A stretch of 9,104 nucleotides of DNA from Sulfurospirillum sp. UBA6790 (GCA_002452855.1 DKFS01000109.1:1-9104); one strand, 5' to 3'; positions 1 to 6,826 are shown, counted from the first letter of the stretch. Program-made: numbers and translations. The notes: generated by a model from the sequence alone, not told the origin.

Positions 1-500
1 ATAAGGTCTATTGTATCCAAAAGAAAATTAACGCAATATTTAGCTTGTGAATTTGGCGCATTGCCAATTAAAATTGTTTTTTCAATACCCACATGACGTG
101 CGGCTTCAATATCGCTTGGTTTATCGCCAATCATCCATGACTGACGCACATCAATATCAAAGGCACGAATCGCTTCTTCAAACATACCGCTTTTAGGCTT
201 GCGACATGAACATCCTTCATCTGGAGCATGCGGGCAATGGTAAATGGCGTCGATTTTAATATTTACATGTAAAAGTTCTTCTTGCACCCACGTCATCAGC
301 GTCTCAAAATCTTTTTCACTGTAATAACCACGGGCGATGCCTGATTGATTGGTGACAATAATCAACAAATACCCCAACGACTGAAAATGCTTTAACGCTT
401 CAAAAACACCTTGGCAGAACTCAAAGTCTTCTTTCCTATAAACATACGCTTTGTCAATATTGATGACACCATCTCTGTCTAAAAAAACTGCTTTTTGCAC
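1..500 (-). CDS. gmhB: D-glycero-D-manno-heptose 1,7-bisphosphate 7-phosphatase, partial (3' end beyond window)
   Basis: A HAD-superfamily phosphatase that removes the 7-phosphate of heptose 1,7-bisphosphate in the cytoplasm, a step in making ADP-heptose for LPS/LOS inner core. Visible motifs: nucleophile and acid D8 and D10 in FLDRDGV, motif II VTNQSG at 49-54, motif III lysine in CRKPKSGM around 99-106, and motif IV GDKPSD at 125-130. The family zinc site is present as C89, H91, C97 and C99, with a shorter loop between the His and Cys pairs than I recall for E. coli. About 166 residues are inside the window; the family is usually 170-190, so little is missing. The start is GTG, placed directly after the TAA of the upstream TPR gene (TAAGTG), with GGAG in the end of that gene serving as ribosome binding site. 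The two genes are therefore probably co-transcribed and translationally coupled. Campylobacter carries gmhB in a heptose gene cluster, which may continue to the left. Confidence 0.95.
   Translation of the reverse strand, partial: MQKAVFLDRDGVINIDKAYVYRKEDFEFCQGVFEALKHFQSLGYLLIIVTNQSGIARGYYSEKDFETLMTWVQEELLHVNIKIDAIYHCPHAPDEGCSCRKPKSGMFEEAIRAFDIDVRQSWMIGDKPSDIEAARHVGIEKTILIGNAPNSQAKYCVNFLLDTIDL
262..273. repeat. palindrome TTTACATGTAAA, copy 1 (inside gmhB)
   Basis: A perfect 12-bp palindrome. On the minus strand it is read in gmhB as codons TTA CAT GTA (Leu-His-Val). It is the same motif and reading phase as the copies in ccoI and the permease gene. Confidence 0.6.
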
Positions 501-1205
501 TTACTCTCCAAGTTCTTTGATAATATCGCTCAGTAAATTGGTATATTCTAGATAACCATACCTATCTTTTTGCTCCATCAAAGACGCTTTTGCACGTTCA
601 AAATAAGGGCGCGCTGCTTCACGATTTCTGACATCGTATGCTAAGAATTTCCCCATATAATAATTCGCGTAAATATGCTTAGGTTTTTTATCCAACACTT
701 TTTGTACTTCTTCAAGGGCACTGTAAATTTGTGTATTTTTTTGGAGAACAAGTGCTAGCTTTAGTCTAATCTCATACTGTGCATCATCGACCATCAGACT
801 CTTTTTATACATGGTCGCCGCTTCATTAAAAATACCCATTTGAAAATAACCATCACCCAGTTGATTCCAGGTCTCTTTGTCATTGGTTTTCGCGGCTTGT
901 GCTTTAAGATTGGTCACTTTAAGAGCGAAAGGAAGAACGGCGGCGATACGACTATTTTGAACATTGTGCGGGTCAATGGAGTAAGCATCGACAAGGATTT
1001 CAAACCCTTGCGCAATTTGACCAAGTTTGAGATAAATATTGGCCAGTTGTAGCATACACACGGTATTAGAAGGCTCTTCTAGTAAAATCTTCTCAATGGC
1101 TTCTTTCGCTTTTTGAGAATCAGCTCTCTCGACTTCACACACACTGTGTGTTTGGGCTAAAAGTAAATTTATCCCAAAGAATAGTCCTACGATAATACGA
1201 AACAC
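501..1205 (-). CDS. exported tetratricopeptide-repeat protein of unknown role
   Basis: About 234 residues from the start chosen here. The N-terminus reads as a signal peptide: an Arg, a hydrophobic core (IIVGLFFGINLLLA), then a likely cleavage before QTHS, so the mature protein should be periplasmic. The rest is helical with degenerate TPR units. The clearest are CMLQLANIYLKLGQ...IDP, TWNQLGDGYFQMGIFNEA and the C-terminal YYMGKFLAYDVRNREAARPYFE. TPRs bind proteins, but no partner is visible. The frame stays open up to an ATG at 1253, but that ATG has no Shine-Dalgarno and lies upstream of a TATAAT (1241-1236) that would place transcription start near 1229. GTG at 1205 has GAGGTG at good distance and gives a cleaner signal peptide; GTG at 1211 is a second option. 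The stop TAA touches the gmhB start. The product cannot be named further; an assembly role for the nearby cytochrome or oxidase is only a guess. Confidence 0.85.
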   Translation of the reverse strand: MFRIIVGLFFGINLLLAQTHSVCEVERADSQKAKEAIEKILLEEPSNTVCMLQLANIYLKLGQIAQGFEILVDAYSIDPHNVQNSRIAAVLPFALKVTNLKAQAAKTNDKETWNQLGDGYFQMGIFNEAATMYKKSLMVDDAQYEIRLKLALVLQKNTQIYSALEEVQKVLDKKPKHIYANYYMGKFLAYDVRNREAARPYFERAKASLMEQKDRYGYLEYTNLLSDIIKELGE

Positions 1206-1235
1206 CGACACCTCTTGTACATCTTTTTGACATAG

Positions 1236-1241
1236 ATTATA
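1236..1241 (-). promoter_or_regulatory. putative -10 box for the TPR–gmhB operon
   Basis: A perfect TATAAT on the minus strand, preceded directly by TG. TAGACG at 1265-1260 matches 4 of 6 positions of a -35 box at an 18-bp spacing. Initiation would fall near 1229, leaving a short leader before GTG 1205. Weak -35 elements are usual in Campylobacterota. The box sits inside the longer possible reading frame that begins at 1253, which is the main argument against that upstream start. Confidence 0.5.
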
Positions 1242-1316
1242 CACTACTTTCATAAAATGCGTCTATAGGAAATAAAATGTTATGCAAATTCTAAGCAGGG
1301 ATAAAGTATCTCAGGT

Positions 1317-1322
1317 TATAAT
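1317..1322 (+). promoter_or_regulatory. putative -10 box for the cytochrome c gene
   Basis: TATAAT, 32 bases before the GTG start of the cytochrome gene. I see no convincing -35 at 16-18 bp upstream. It lies about 75 bp from the opposing -10 of the TPR–gmhB unit, so the roughly 150-bp interval between the TPR and cytochrome starts holds two divergent promoters. Confidence 0.5.
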
Positions 1323-1354
1323 TTCCACACACACAACTTACGAAGGGGTATCGC

Positions 1355-1654
1355 GTGAAAAAAATTTGCATTCTCTTATCAATTGCCGCAATCTCAAGCC
1401 TTATGGCAGCCGATGGCGCAGCAGTTTACAAAGCAAAATGTTTCTCCTGTCATGGAGACAAAGCAGCAAAAGCTGCTCTTAACAAATCTCAAATCATTGC
1501 GGGTTGGGATGAAGCAAAAATTATTGCTGCATTAAACGGTTATAAAGACGGTTCATACGGTTCAGCGATGAAAGGCGTTATGAAACCTATCGCTTCAGGT
1601 TTAAGTGCTGAGGATGAAAAAGCAGTCGCTGCGACCATCGCTTCATTCAAATAA
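1355..1654 (+). CDS. periplasmic monohaem cytochrome c, c553 type
   Basis: A 99-residue class I cytochrome c that carries electrons in the periplasm. A signal peptide covers residues 1-18 (MKK, hydrophobic core, cut after LMA), leaving a mature protein of about 80 residues. The haem motif is C29-F-S-C32-H33. M76 is the likely sixth ligand: it lies eight residues before the S of a terminal LSAEDE segment, the same spacing as in the Helicobacter pylori c553 remembered from the family. The start is GTG with AAGGGG six bases upstream. The gene is monocistronic, divergent from the TPR gene and convergent with ccoS. In C. jejuni a similar cytochrome (Cj1153) sits beside ccoS and ccoI. Passing electrons from the bc1 complex to cbb3 oxidase is the likely job, inferred from family and context. 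Fold and haem attachment are very secure; the physiological partner is not. Confidence 0.93.
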   Translation: MKKICILLSIAAISSLMAADGAAVYKAKCFSCHGDKAAKAALNKSQIIAGWDEAKIIAALNGYKDGSYGSAMKGVMKPIASGLSAEDEKAVAATIASFK

Positions 1655-1657
1655 GTT

Positions 1658-1692
1658 ACTAAACGGCAAGAGCCACGCTCTTGTCGTTTAGT
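1658..1692. terminator. long hairpin between convergent cytochrome c and ccoS genes
   Basis: Arms ACTAAACGGCAAGAG (1658-1672) and CTCTTGTCGTTTAGT (1678-1692) form 15 pairs with one G·U wobble around a 5-base loop, which could close further with one C-G pair. It starts four bases after the cytochrome stop and its right arm contains the ccoS stop codon (1688-1690). No strong U-tract follows on the plus strand; on the minus strand the next bases are AACTTATTT, moderately U-rich. It probably serves as a shared two-way terminator or RNA 3'-end stabiliser. Confidence 0.7.
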
Positions 1693-1927
1693 CAGGCGGG
1701 GCGTATCCCGTCTCTCTTTTTTCTTTTGCTTTTAAAATTTCCGCTTTTTTACGTTCCATCGTCACTGCATCATTCAAGGCTTCTTCGCTATCAAACTGCG
1801 CGCCATCAATAAATTTTTTTTGGTCATCAAACTGACCGCTTCGAATGCCCCATAATAAAGCCCACAAACCAAAAGCACCCAATAACGTGGATGCACCTAA
1901 CATCATCGCTATGACCCAACCGTCCAT
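1688..1927 (-). CDS. ccoS: cbb3-type cytochrome oxidase assembly protein CcoS
   Basis: A 79-residue protein with one N-terminal membrane helix (about residues 4-27) followed by the family signature LWGIRSGQFDD at 24-34 and a charged cytoplasmic tail. CcoS is required to mature the cbb3 oxidase, probably at cofactor insertion; the chemistry is not settled. The ATG lies one base after the stop codon of ccoI, with AGG in the end of ccoI as ribosome binding site, so the two are one operon and probably coupled. The usual length is 50-80 residues, so the gene is intact. Its last codons lie inside the convergent hairpin. The structural genes ccoNOPQ are not in this window. Confidence 0.93.
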   Translation of the reverse strand: MDGWVIAMMLGASTLLGAFGLWALLWGIRSGQFDDQKKFIDGAQFDSEEALNDAVTMERKKAEILKAKEKRETGYAPPD

Positions 1928-1928
1928 T

Positions 1929-4349
1929 TTACGACCTTTTAAACAGTGTTTTAATACGCATAGAATTGCCTACGACAACCAAAGAACTCAGCGACATTGA
2001 GAGTGCCGCAAACAGAGGAATAATACATCCGCTCATGGCCAAAGGAATGGTAATAAGATTGTACAGTAAAGAGAAAACAAGATTCTCTTTGACAATAAAA
2101 AGCGTTCTTTTAGCAATGATAAAAGCGTCATACAAGCTTTGAATACTATCGTTGGTTAAGACAATATCACTCACATCGACGGCAACATCGGCTCCACTTC
2201 CCATTGCGATGGCTATCTCGCTTCGTGAGAGCGCTAAGGTATCGTTAATGCCATCACCGGCCATCACGACTTTATGCCCCTCTTGGTGTAATTTTTCGAT
2301 GTAGTCTGCTTTTTCATGCGGCAATAAAGCAGCTTCGTATTTCACAATGCCTACTTCATGCGCAATATCGTGTGTTACTTTTGCATGGTCACCGCTTAAT
2401 AAAATAATTGAAAGTCCTAATTCCTGCAATTTTGCAATATTTTCTTTGGCATCGCTTTTCAGGCTATCTTTAAGACCAAAAAGTGCAACCATCTTTCCAT
2501 CAACAGCAAAAAAGTAATGCGTCAAACTTTCAAATTGGCTAGGCACACGGGTGAGAATGCCCTCTTCTTCCATCATTTTAGCATTACCACCAATGAGAAG
2601 ATGTCCATCAAAAAGTGCTTTCATCCCTTTGGCTTCGATGGCTTTAATCTGCTCCAGATTTTTTACATGTAAAGGCATCTCTTGCGCTTTTAGATACTGC
2701 ATAATTCCTTGGCTAATCGGATGATTGGATGCACTCGCTAACGCATACAAAAGACTCTCATCAAACGTTTCAAACTTATGATACTCTACCACTTCTGGTT
2801 TGCCTTTTGTGAGTGTTCCTGTTTTATCCAGCACCAAGGTATCACACTTTGCCATACTTTCTAAGAAACCTGCTTCTTTGAACAAAACACCTCTTTTCGC
2901 CGCCAATCCTAACCCGACCAAAGTCGCAACAGGCGTTGCAAGGCTTAACGCACACGGGCACGCAATCACGACTACGGATATAGCAATGATAAGTGCTTTT
3001 TCAAATGAACCGCTGTAAAAGAACCAAAATCCTAAGGTGATGAGCGCCAATGTTAAAATTGTTCGGGAAAAATACCCTGAAATTTGATTAGCTAGTTTTT
3101 CAATATGCGGTTTTTTTGTCATGGCATCTTCAAGCAGTGTCACGATTTTTGATAGCATGGAAGAGGCGAATGTATGACTTACCTGATAACGCAATACGCT
3201 GTCTAGACAGATAGAACCACTTAAAATTTTATCCTCTTTTTTAAGCAGTACCGGCATCGACTCACCATTGATGCGTGAAAGATCAAACGAGCCTTCGCCT
3301 TCACAAATGACACCATCAATAACGACTTTATCTCCTGCACGCACCTCTATCATCTCGCCAACTTCAACAGATTCAACACTCACCATACTCTTTTCGTGCC
3401 CTTTAACAAGCATCACTTCCGTTGGCATAGCACTTCCAAAAGCATCTAACGTATCAACCGCTTTTTTCTTCGTTAAAACTTCTAAATACTTTCCTGCAAA
3501 CACAAAGGTAATAATCATCGTCACCGAATCAAAATAGACATCAGCACTTTTGCTAAACATCGCATAGACGGAAAAAAGGTACGTTAATGTCGCCCCAGTG
3601 GCAACCAGAAAATCCATTGTGATATGGCGATGCTTCACGCCATAATACGCCCCTTTGAAATAAATAGAGCCTGTGTATAAAAGCGTAGGCGTCGCAAGGA
3701 CAAATTCCGCGAAATTCAAAATATCTTTGATGTTACTTTGCATGCCTGTAAAATACCCCGCATACTGTGCAATGGCTATCCACATGACATTCATCGTTGC
3801 AAACACACCTACAAGTAGCTTAGAGTAGTACTCTCTTCGTTGTGCCACAGCACGCTCTTCTCCGCTTTTAGGGTCATACGGATAAGCGTTATAGCCGATG
3901 CTACGTATGGTTTCTATGATAGTAGAGAGTTTGATAATGTCACTATCCCATACGATTTTAGCTTTGTTATTACTGTAATTGATAGACACTTCGACAATGC
4001 CTGCTTGTTTTGAGAGAATTTTTTCATTGAGCCAGACACAAGCACTGCAATGAATTCCTTCAATAATGAGTGCAATTTCGCTCAAGCCTTCTTTATTTTT
4101 CTTGACATACTTAGTAATAAACCCTTCTAAATCAAAACGACTGCTATCCTCTAAGGCTGTTTTGGGTGGCTCTAACGTTACATCACCCATTTTTTGATAA
4201 AAATTATCAAGCCCTTCATCGTGCAAAAGATGAAAAACGCCTTGGCATCCCTTACAACAAAAAAATTTTGGCGGTGTAAAACTGGTGTCGTGAAGTAACA
4301 TAGAAGCGTCATATTCTAAATGGCAGTGGTCACAACGTTGTTTGCTCAT
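1929..4349 (-). CDS. ccoI: Cu(I)-translocating P1B-type ATPase for cbb3 oxidase assembly
   Basis: An 806-residue integral inner-membrane pump that exports Cu(I) for the CuB centre of cbb3 oxidase, rather than for copper resistance. In order: an N-terminal Cys-rich metal-binding region typical of CcoI/FixI (C6, C9, C31, C32, C35); an HMA domain with C101-S-A-C104; membrane helices from about 175; an actuator loop with NGES at 361-364; CPC at 464-466; phosphorylated D508 in DKTGTLT; H543-P544 of the nucleotide domain; GDGIND at 698-703. The Cu(I) class signature is complete: N756, Y763-N764 and P769 in one helix, and M785 with S788-S789 in the last. Everything needed for activity is present. 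The start is ATG with only a weak AAGA ahead of it. It is followed at one base by ccoS, as in many cbb3-containing bacteria, which supports CcoI over the CopA resistance paralogue. Confidence 0.95.
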   Translation of the reverse strand: MSKQRCDHCHLEYDASMLLHDTSFTPPKFFCCKGCQGVFHLLHDEGLDNFYQKMGDVTLEPPKTALEDSSRFDLEGFITKYVKKNKEGLSEIALIIEGIHCSACVWLNEKILSKQAGIVEVSINYSNNKAKIVWDSDIIKLSTIIETIRSIGYNAYPYDPKSGEERAVAQRREYYSKLLVGVFATMNVMWIAIAQYAGYFTGMQSNIKDILNFAEFVLATPTLLYTGSIYFKGAYYGVKHRHITMDFLVATGATLTYLFSVYAMFSKSADVYFDSVTMIITFVFAGKYLEVLTKKKAVDTLDAFGSAMPTEVMLVKGHEKSMVSVESVEVGEMIEVRAGDKVVIDGVICEGEGSFDLSRINGESMPVLLKKEDKILSGSICLDSVLRYQVSHTFASSMLSKIVTLLEDAMTKKPHIEKLANQISGYFSRTILTLALITLGFWFFYSGSFEKALIIAISVVVIACPCALSLATPVATLVGLGLAAKRGVLFKEAGFLESMAKCDTLVLDKTGTLTKGKPEVVEYHKFETFDESLLYALASASNHPISQGIMQYLKAQEMPLHVKNLEQIKAIEAKGMKALFDGHLLIGGNAKMMEEEGILTRVPSQFESLTHYFFAVDGKMVALFGLKDSLKSDAKENIAKLQELGLSIILLSGDHAKVTHDIAHEVGIVKYEAALLPHEKADYIEKLHQEGHKVVMAGDGINDTLALSRSEIAIAMGSGADVAVDVSDIVLTNDSIQSLYDAFIIAKRTLFIVKENLVFSLLYNLITIPLAMSGCIIPLFAALSMSLSSLVVVGNSMRIKTLFKRS
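2662..2673. repeat. palindrome TTTACATGTAAA, copy 2 (inside ccoI)
   Basis: A perfect 12-bp palindrome read on the minus strand in ccoI as TTA CAT GTA AAA (L560-H561-V562-K563), in the nucleotide-binding domain away from catalytic motifs. Confidence 0.6.
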
Positions 4350-4384
4350 ATTAATCTTTCGAATAAAGTTACATCTTAGGAAAC

Positions 4385-4390
4385 ATTATA
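4385..4390 (-). promoter_or_regulatory. putative -10 box for ccoI–ccoS
   Basis: TATAAT on the minus strand, 35 bases before the ccoI ATG. No good -35 lies at 16-18 bp. Start of transcription would be near 4378, giving a leader of about 29 bases. I see no obvious FNR-type or other dyad operator in the 155 bases between ccoI and the EAL-domain gene. Confidence 0.5.
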
Positions 4391-4453
4391 GCGTGACTTT
4401 TTTGTGATGAACCTGATACGAAAGTGCTCTTAATTTTTTTTTCAAAACCTTTG

Positions 4454-4462
4454 TGCTAAAGT
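4454..4462 (+). promoter_or_regulatory. possible extended -10 for the GGDEF/EAL gene
   Basis: TGCTAAAGT fits TGn plus a 4-of-6 match to TATAAT, with a run of nine T (4434-4442) just upstream, as seen ahead of many Campylobacterota promoters. An 8-bp direct repeat AAAGTGCT occurs at 4421-4428 and 4458-4465, the second copy overlapping this box. No clear -35. The call is weak. Confidence 0.3.
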
Positions 4463-4470
4463 GCTTCCCC

Positions 4471-4478
4471 TACATGTA
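4471..4478. repeat. palindrome TACATGTA, short intergenic copy
   Basis: The 8-bp core of the repeated palindrome, between ccoI and the GGDEF/EAL gene, 27 bases before the latter's ATG and probably within its leader. Flanks differ from the other copies (C on the left, AT on the right). Confidence 0.5.
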
Positions 4479-4504
4479 ATTGTGGGCATCTATGGTAAGG
4501 GAAG

Positions 4505-5968
4505 ATGGTGGATTATACGAAAAAGCTCTCTTTTAAAATCATTCTGTTACTGATTGTGCTTGCATCTCCTATTTATATTGCTATCGCTTATCACTTGACG
4601 ATAATCGCCCTTATAGGGTTAAGCGTACTGATTTTCGCTTCACTGATGTTTGTACTGAGACTTCTTGATTCCAATTTAAAACTCAAAAACGAACTACGCA
4701 AAAATCTCTATATTGATCTAAATACACGCCTTCCGAACCGTCTTAAACTCCTCAAAGACAGTAAAACGTTGGATTTAGACATTGACTCAACCTTGATTAT
4801 TATCAATATTGATTCATTTCAAAACACCAATAACTTCTACGGACACAATTTTGGTGACAAATTTCTTAAAGTCATGGGAGAGTGGTTACAAAACAACTTG
4901 CCGCCTATCGAATCAAGCTTGTACAAATTTGAAGCAGATATCTATGCTATTTTAATAAAAGTCCCTTTCAATGAGTATAACCTCAAAAAGTATCTCAAAA
5001 AAATCTCAATGAAAATCACAAAAGATCGTATTATCTGCGAAGACGTGGAAGTCGATACCACCCTGAGTATTGGCGCGCACCAAGGGAAAAAGAGCCTTTT
5101 AAAACTAGCTTCCATTGCCTGTAAAGAAGCAAAGAACAAACGACTCTCATATATGATTTACGATAAAAGCAGCGATAAAGAAGCGGAATACCATCACAAT
5201 ATGATGATGAACCACACCTTAAAAGAGGCATTAGCAAAAGATCGTGTTATCCCTTTTTTCCAGCCTATTTTGAACCTTCGCACCAACGAAATTGACAAGT
5301 ATGAAACACTCATGCGCATCAAAAAAGAGAAAGAGGGGTATTATATGCCCGCTGAATTTTTAGATGTGGCAAAACACTCTAAAATCTACTCAAAACTCTC
5401 TATGTCGCTCATTCAAAAAGCATTTGAAACCTTCCAAATCTCCTCCAACGGCTTTTCCATTAACCTCTCTTATCTTGATATGACCAATATTGTTACCACA
5501 ACGTTCATTCTTGAAAAGCTTGAAGAGTTCAATGTCGGCCCTTGGGTTATTTTTGAGATTTTAGAGAGCGATGGTATTGAAAATTATGAAGCAATTTCGC
5601 ATTTTATCTCTCAAGTCAAATCGTATGGCGCAAAGATTGCGATTGATGATTTTGGTGCAGGCTACTCTAATTTTGAGCGTTTAACGGAATTAAGAGCCGA
5701 TTTTATTAAAATTGACGGTAGTTTGATTAAGAACATTCACCAAAATGATGAAATGAAAATTATCGCTAAGACCATTGTCAATTTTGCGAAAGAATTGGAT
5801 ATTAAGACCATTGCTGAGTATGTGCACTCGGTGGAAGTCTTAAACTGCGTCAAAGAGATTGGAATTGATTATGCGCAAGGCTTTTATATCGGCAAACCGC
5901 ACCCTAGTCTGCAAACGCCTTACACGGCTTTTTCACAAACAAGCACAGATATATACCAACTCCTATAA
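4505..5968 (+). CDS. membrane-anchored degenerate GGDEF / intact EAL protein, probable c-di-GMP phosphodiesterase
   Basis: 487 residues. Two N-terminal membrane helices (about 10-28 and 31-53) anchor the protein; no large periplasmic sensor domain lies between them. The GGDEF domain spans about 65-220: DLNTRLPNR (71-79) and the D103...YGH...GD segment are recognisable, but the active-site RxGGDEF has become KFEADIY (141-147), so cyclase activity is very unlikely. The EAL domain (about 237-465) reads ETL at 267-269 but keeps the catalytic set: E267, N320, E351, D381-D382, K402, E438 and Q458, with the spacings from E351 onward matching those I recall for RocR. It should therefore hydrolyse c-di-GMP to pGpG in the cytoplasm, with the dead GGDEF as a possible GTP-sensing regulator (inference). 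ATG has AAGGGA close upstream; GTG two codons in at 4508 is an alternative. The last 21 codons overlap the convergent permease gene. Confidence 0.93.
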   Translation: MVDYTKKLSFKIILLLIVLASPIYIAIAYHLTIIALIGLSVLIFASLMFVLRLLDSNLKLKNELRKNLYIDLNTRLPNRLKLLKDSKTLDLDIDSTLIIINIDSFQNTNNFYGHNFGDKFLKVMGEWLQNNLPPIESSLYKFEADIYAILIKVPFNEYNLKKYLKKISMKITKDRIICEDVEVDTTLSIGAHQGKKSLLKLASIACKEAKNKRLSYMIYDKSSDKEAEYHHNMMMNHTLKEALAKDRVIPFFQPILNLRTNEIDKYETLMRIKKEKEGYYMPAEFLDVAKHSKIYSKLSMSLIQKAFETFQISSNGFSINLSYLDMTNIVTTTFILEKLEEFNVGPWVIFEILESDGIENYEAISHFISQVKSYGAKIAIDDFGAGYSNFERLTELRADFIKIDGSLIKNIHQNDEMKIIAKTIVNFAKELDIKTIAEYVHSVEVLNCVKEIGIDYAQGFYIGKPHPSLQTPYTAFSQTSTDIYQLL

Positions 5969-6803
5969 ATACAATACCGCCTAAATGATACCACTCAAGG
6001 CGCTCACCTAAAAAGAAATAGGCCAAAATACTACCAAAGATAGGCATCAGATGCGTAAATTGTCCGGTACGATCAGCGCCAATCGTCGCAATACCTTTAT
6101 GCCACATATAATACGATAGTAACGACGTAAAAATCACCACATACCCAATCGCCCAATAGTACTCCTTCAAAAGCGCTATCTCTTTGTGAAGGGTATAGCC
6201 TTGCATCATGTAAAACGGCAAAAGCATCACCACACCCATTGCCACAATGGTAATAAAAAACTCAAAATTACTAAGCGTAGAGGGTCTAAATTTGACCAAA
6301 ACACTGTACGTTGCCCAGCACAAAGAAGAGCCGATGACCCATATATCGCCTGAATTAAAATTGAGGCTATAGAGTGTTTGAATATCGCCTTTTAATACAA
6401 GAAAAACAACACCGAATGTTGAGAGTAAAATGCCTACGATTTGGCGCGTGCTAATAGTTGTATGTAAAATAACAAAAGAAAGAAAAAGAATTACGATAGG
6501 AATACTAGAATTAATCAATAAAGCATTGGTCGCTGTCGTATCTTGCAGACCTATATACAAAAGCGTGTTAAAACAAGCGATTCCAAGAAAGGATAAGAGC
6601 GCTAAAATACCAAAATGTGTCCTCAGCGCCGTCACGATTTTTTTTACATGTAAAAGTAAAAAAGGAAAGCTCAAAACAAACACGCCTAACCATCGAAAAA
6701 AAGCAAGCTCCCATGGCTCAATAGCACCCGCGACAAAACGTCCTAGCACAAAATTAGCCGACCAAAAAAGTACGCAAAGCACCAACAGCACATACACTTG
6801 CAT
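5904..6803 (-). CDS. EamA/DMT-family permease (RhaT-like), substrate unknown
   Basis: 299 residues, almost entirely hydrophobic, with ten predicted membrane helices arranged as two EamA repeats (about 1-135 and 150-290), the usual size and layout of this inner-membrane drug/metabolite transporter family. Family traits include the early W-x-A-N-F stretch in helix 1, the conserved FFRW near 35-38, and FLGERLEW after helix 9. Members export amino acids, nucleobases or other metabolites; nothing here names the substrate. ATG with AAGGA at seven bases is a good start. The gene is a single unit, divergent from the HD-GYP gene. Its stop TAG lies inside the EAL gene, a 65-bp tail-to-tail overlap in which the end of helix 10 and the basic C-terminal tail are encoded. 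No frameshift is seen. Confidence 0.92.
   Translation of the reverse strand: MQVYVLLVLCVLFWSANFVLGRFVAGAIEPWELAFFRWLGVFVLSFPFLLLHVKKIVTALRTHFGILALLSFLGIACFNTLLYIGLQDTTATNALLINSSIPIVILFLSFVILHTTISTRQIVGILLSTFGVVFLVLKGDIQTLYSLNFNSGDIWVIGSSLCWATYSVLVKFRPSTLSNFEFFITIVAMGVVMLLPFYMMQGYTLHKEIALLKEYYWAIGYVVIFTSLLSYYMWHKGIATIGADRTGQFTHLMPIFGSILAYFFLGERLEWYHLGGIVFIGVGIYLCLFVKKPCKAFAD
6642..6655. repeat. palindrome TTTTACATGTAAAA, copy 3 (inside the permease gene)
   Basis: The longest copy, a perfect 14-bp palindrome. On the minus strand it is read as TTA CAT GTA AAA (Leu-His-Val-Lys) in the loop after helix 2 of the EamA permease. Confidence 0.6.
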
Positions 6804-6826
6804 TTTATTCCTTTTTAAGAAGCGCC

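Noticed and set aside
840..1052. Plus-strand open frame of 70 codons opposite the TPR gene
   Set aside because: It has no ribosome binding site or domain and lies fully within a minus-strand gene with clear protein features.
1134..1151. Inverted repeat ACACACA-C-TGTGTGT in the TPR gene
   Set aside because: It has short arms of a simple dinucleotide with a one-base centre, inside coding sequence near the signal peptide; no terminator or operator context.
4320..4334. CxxCH (residues 6-10 of CcoI) as a haem c attachment site
   Set aside because: CcoI has no signal peptide and this end is cytoplasmic; the cysteines belong to the N-terminal metal-binding region with C31, C32 and C35.
4434..4442. 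Run of nine T as a phase-variable tract
   Set aside because: Campylobacterota phase variation uses mostly G/C runs; this one is intergenic and fits the T-rich stretch upstream of promoters better.
5973..6003. CGCCT...AGGCG as a terminator after the EAL gene
   Set aside because: Only five pairs with a loop of about 17 bases and no U-tract.
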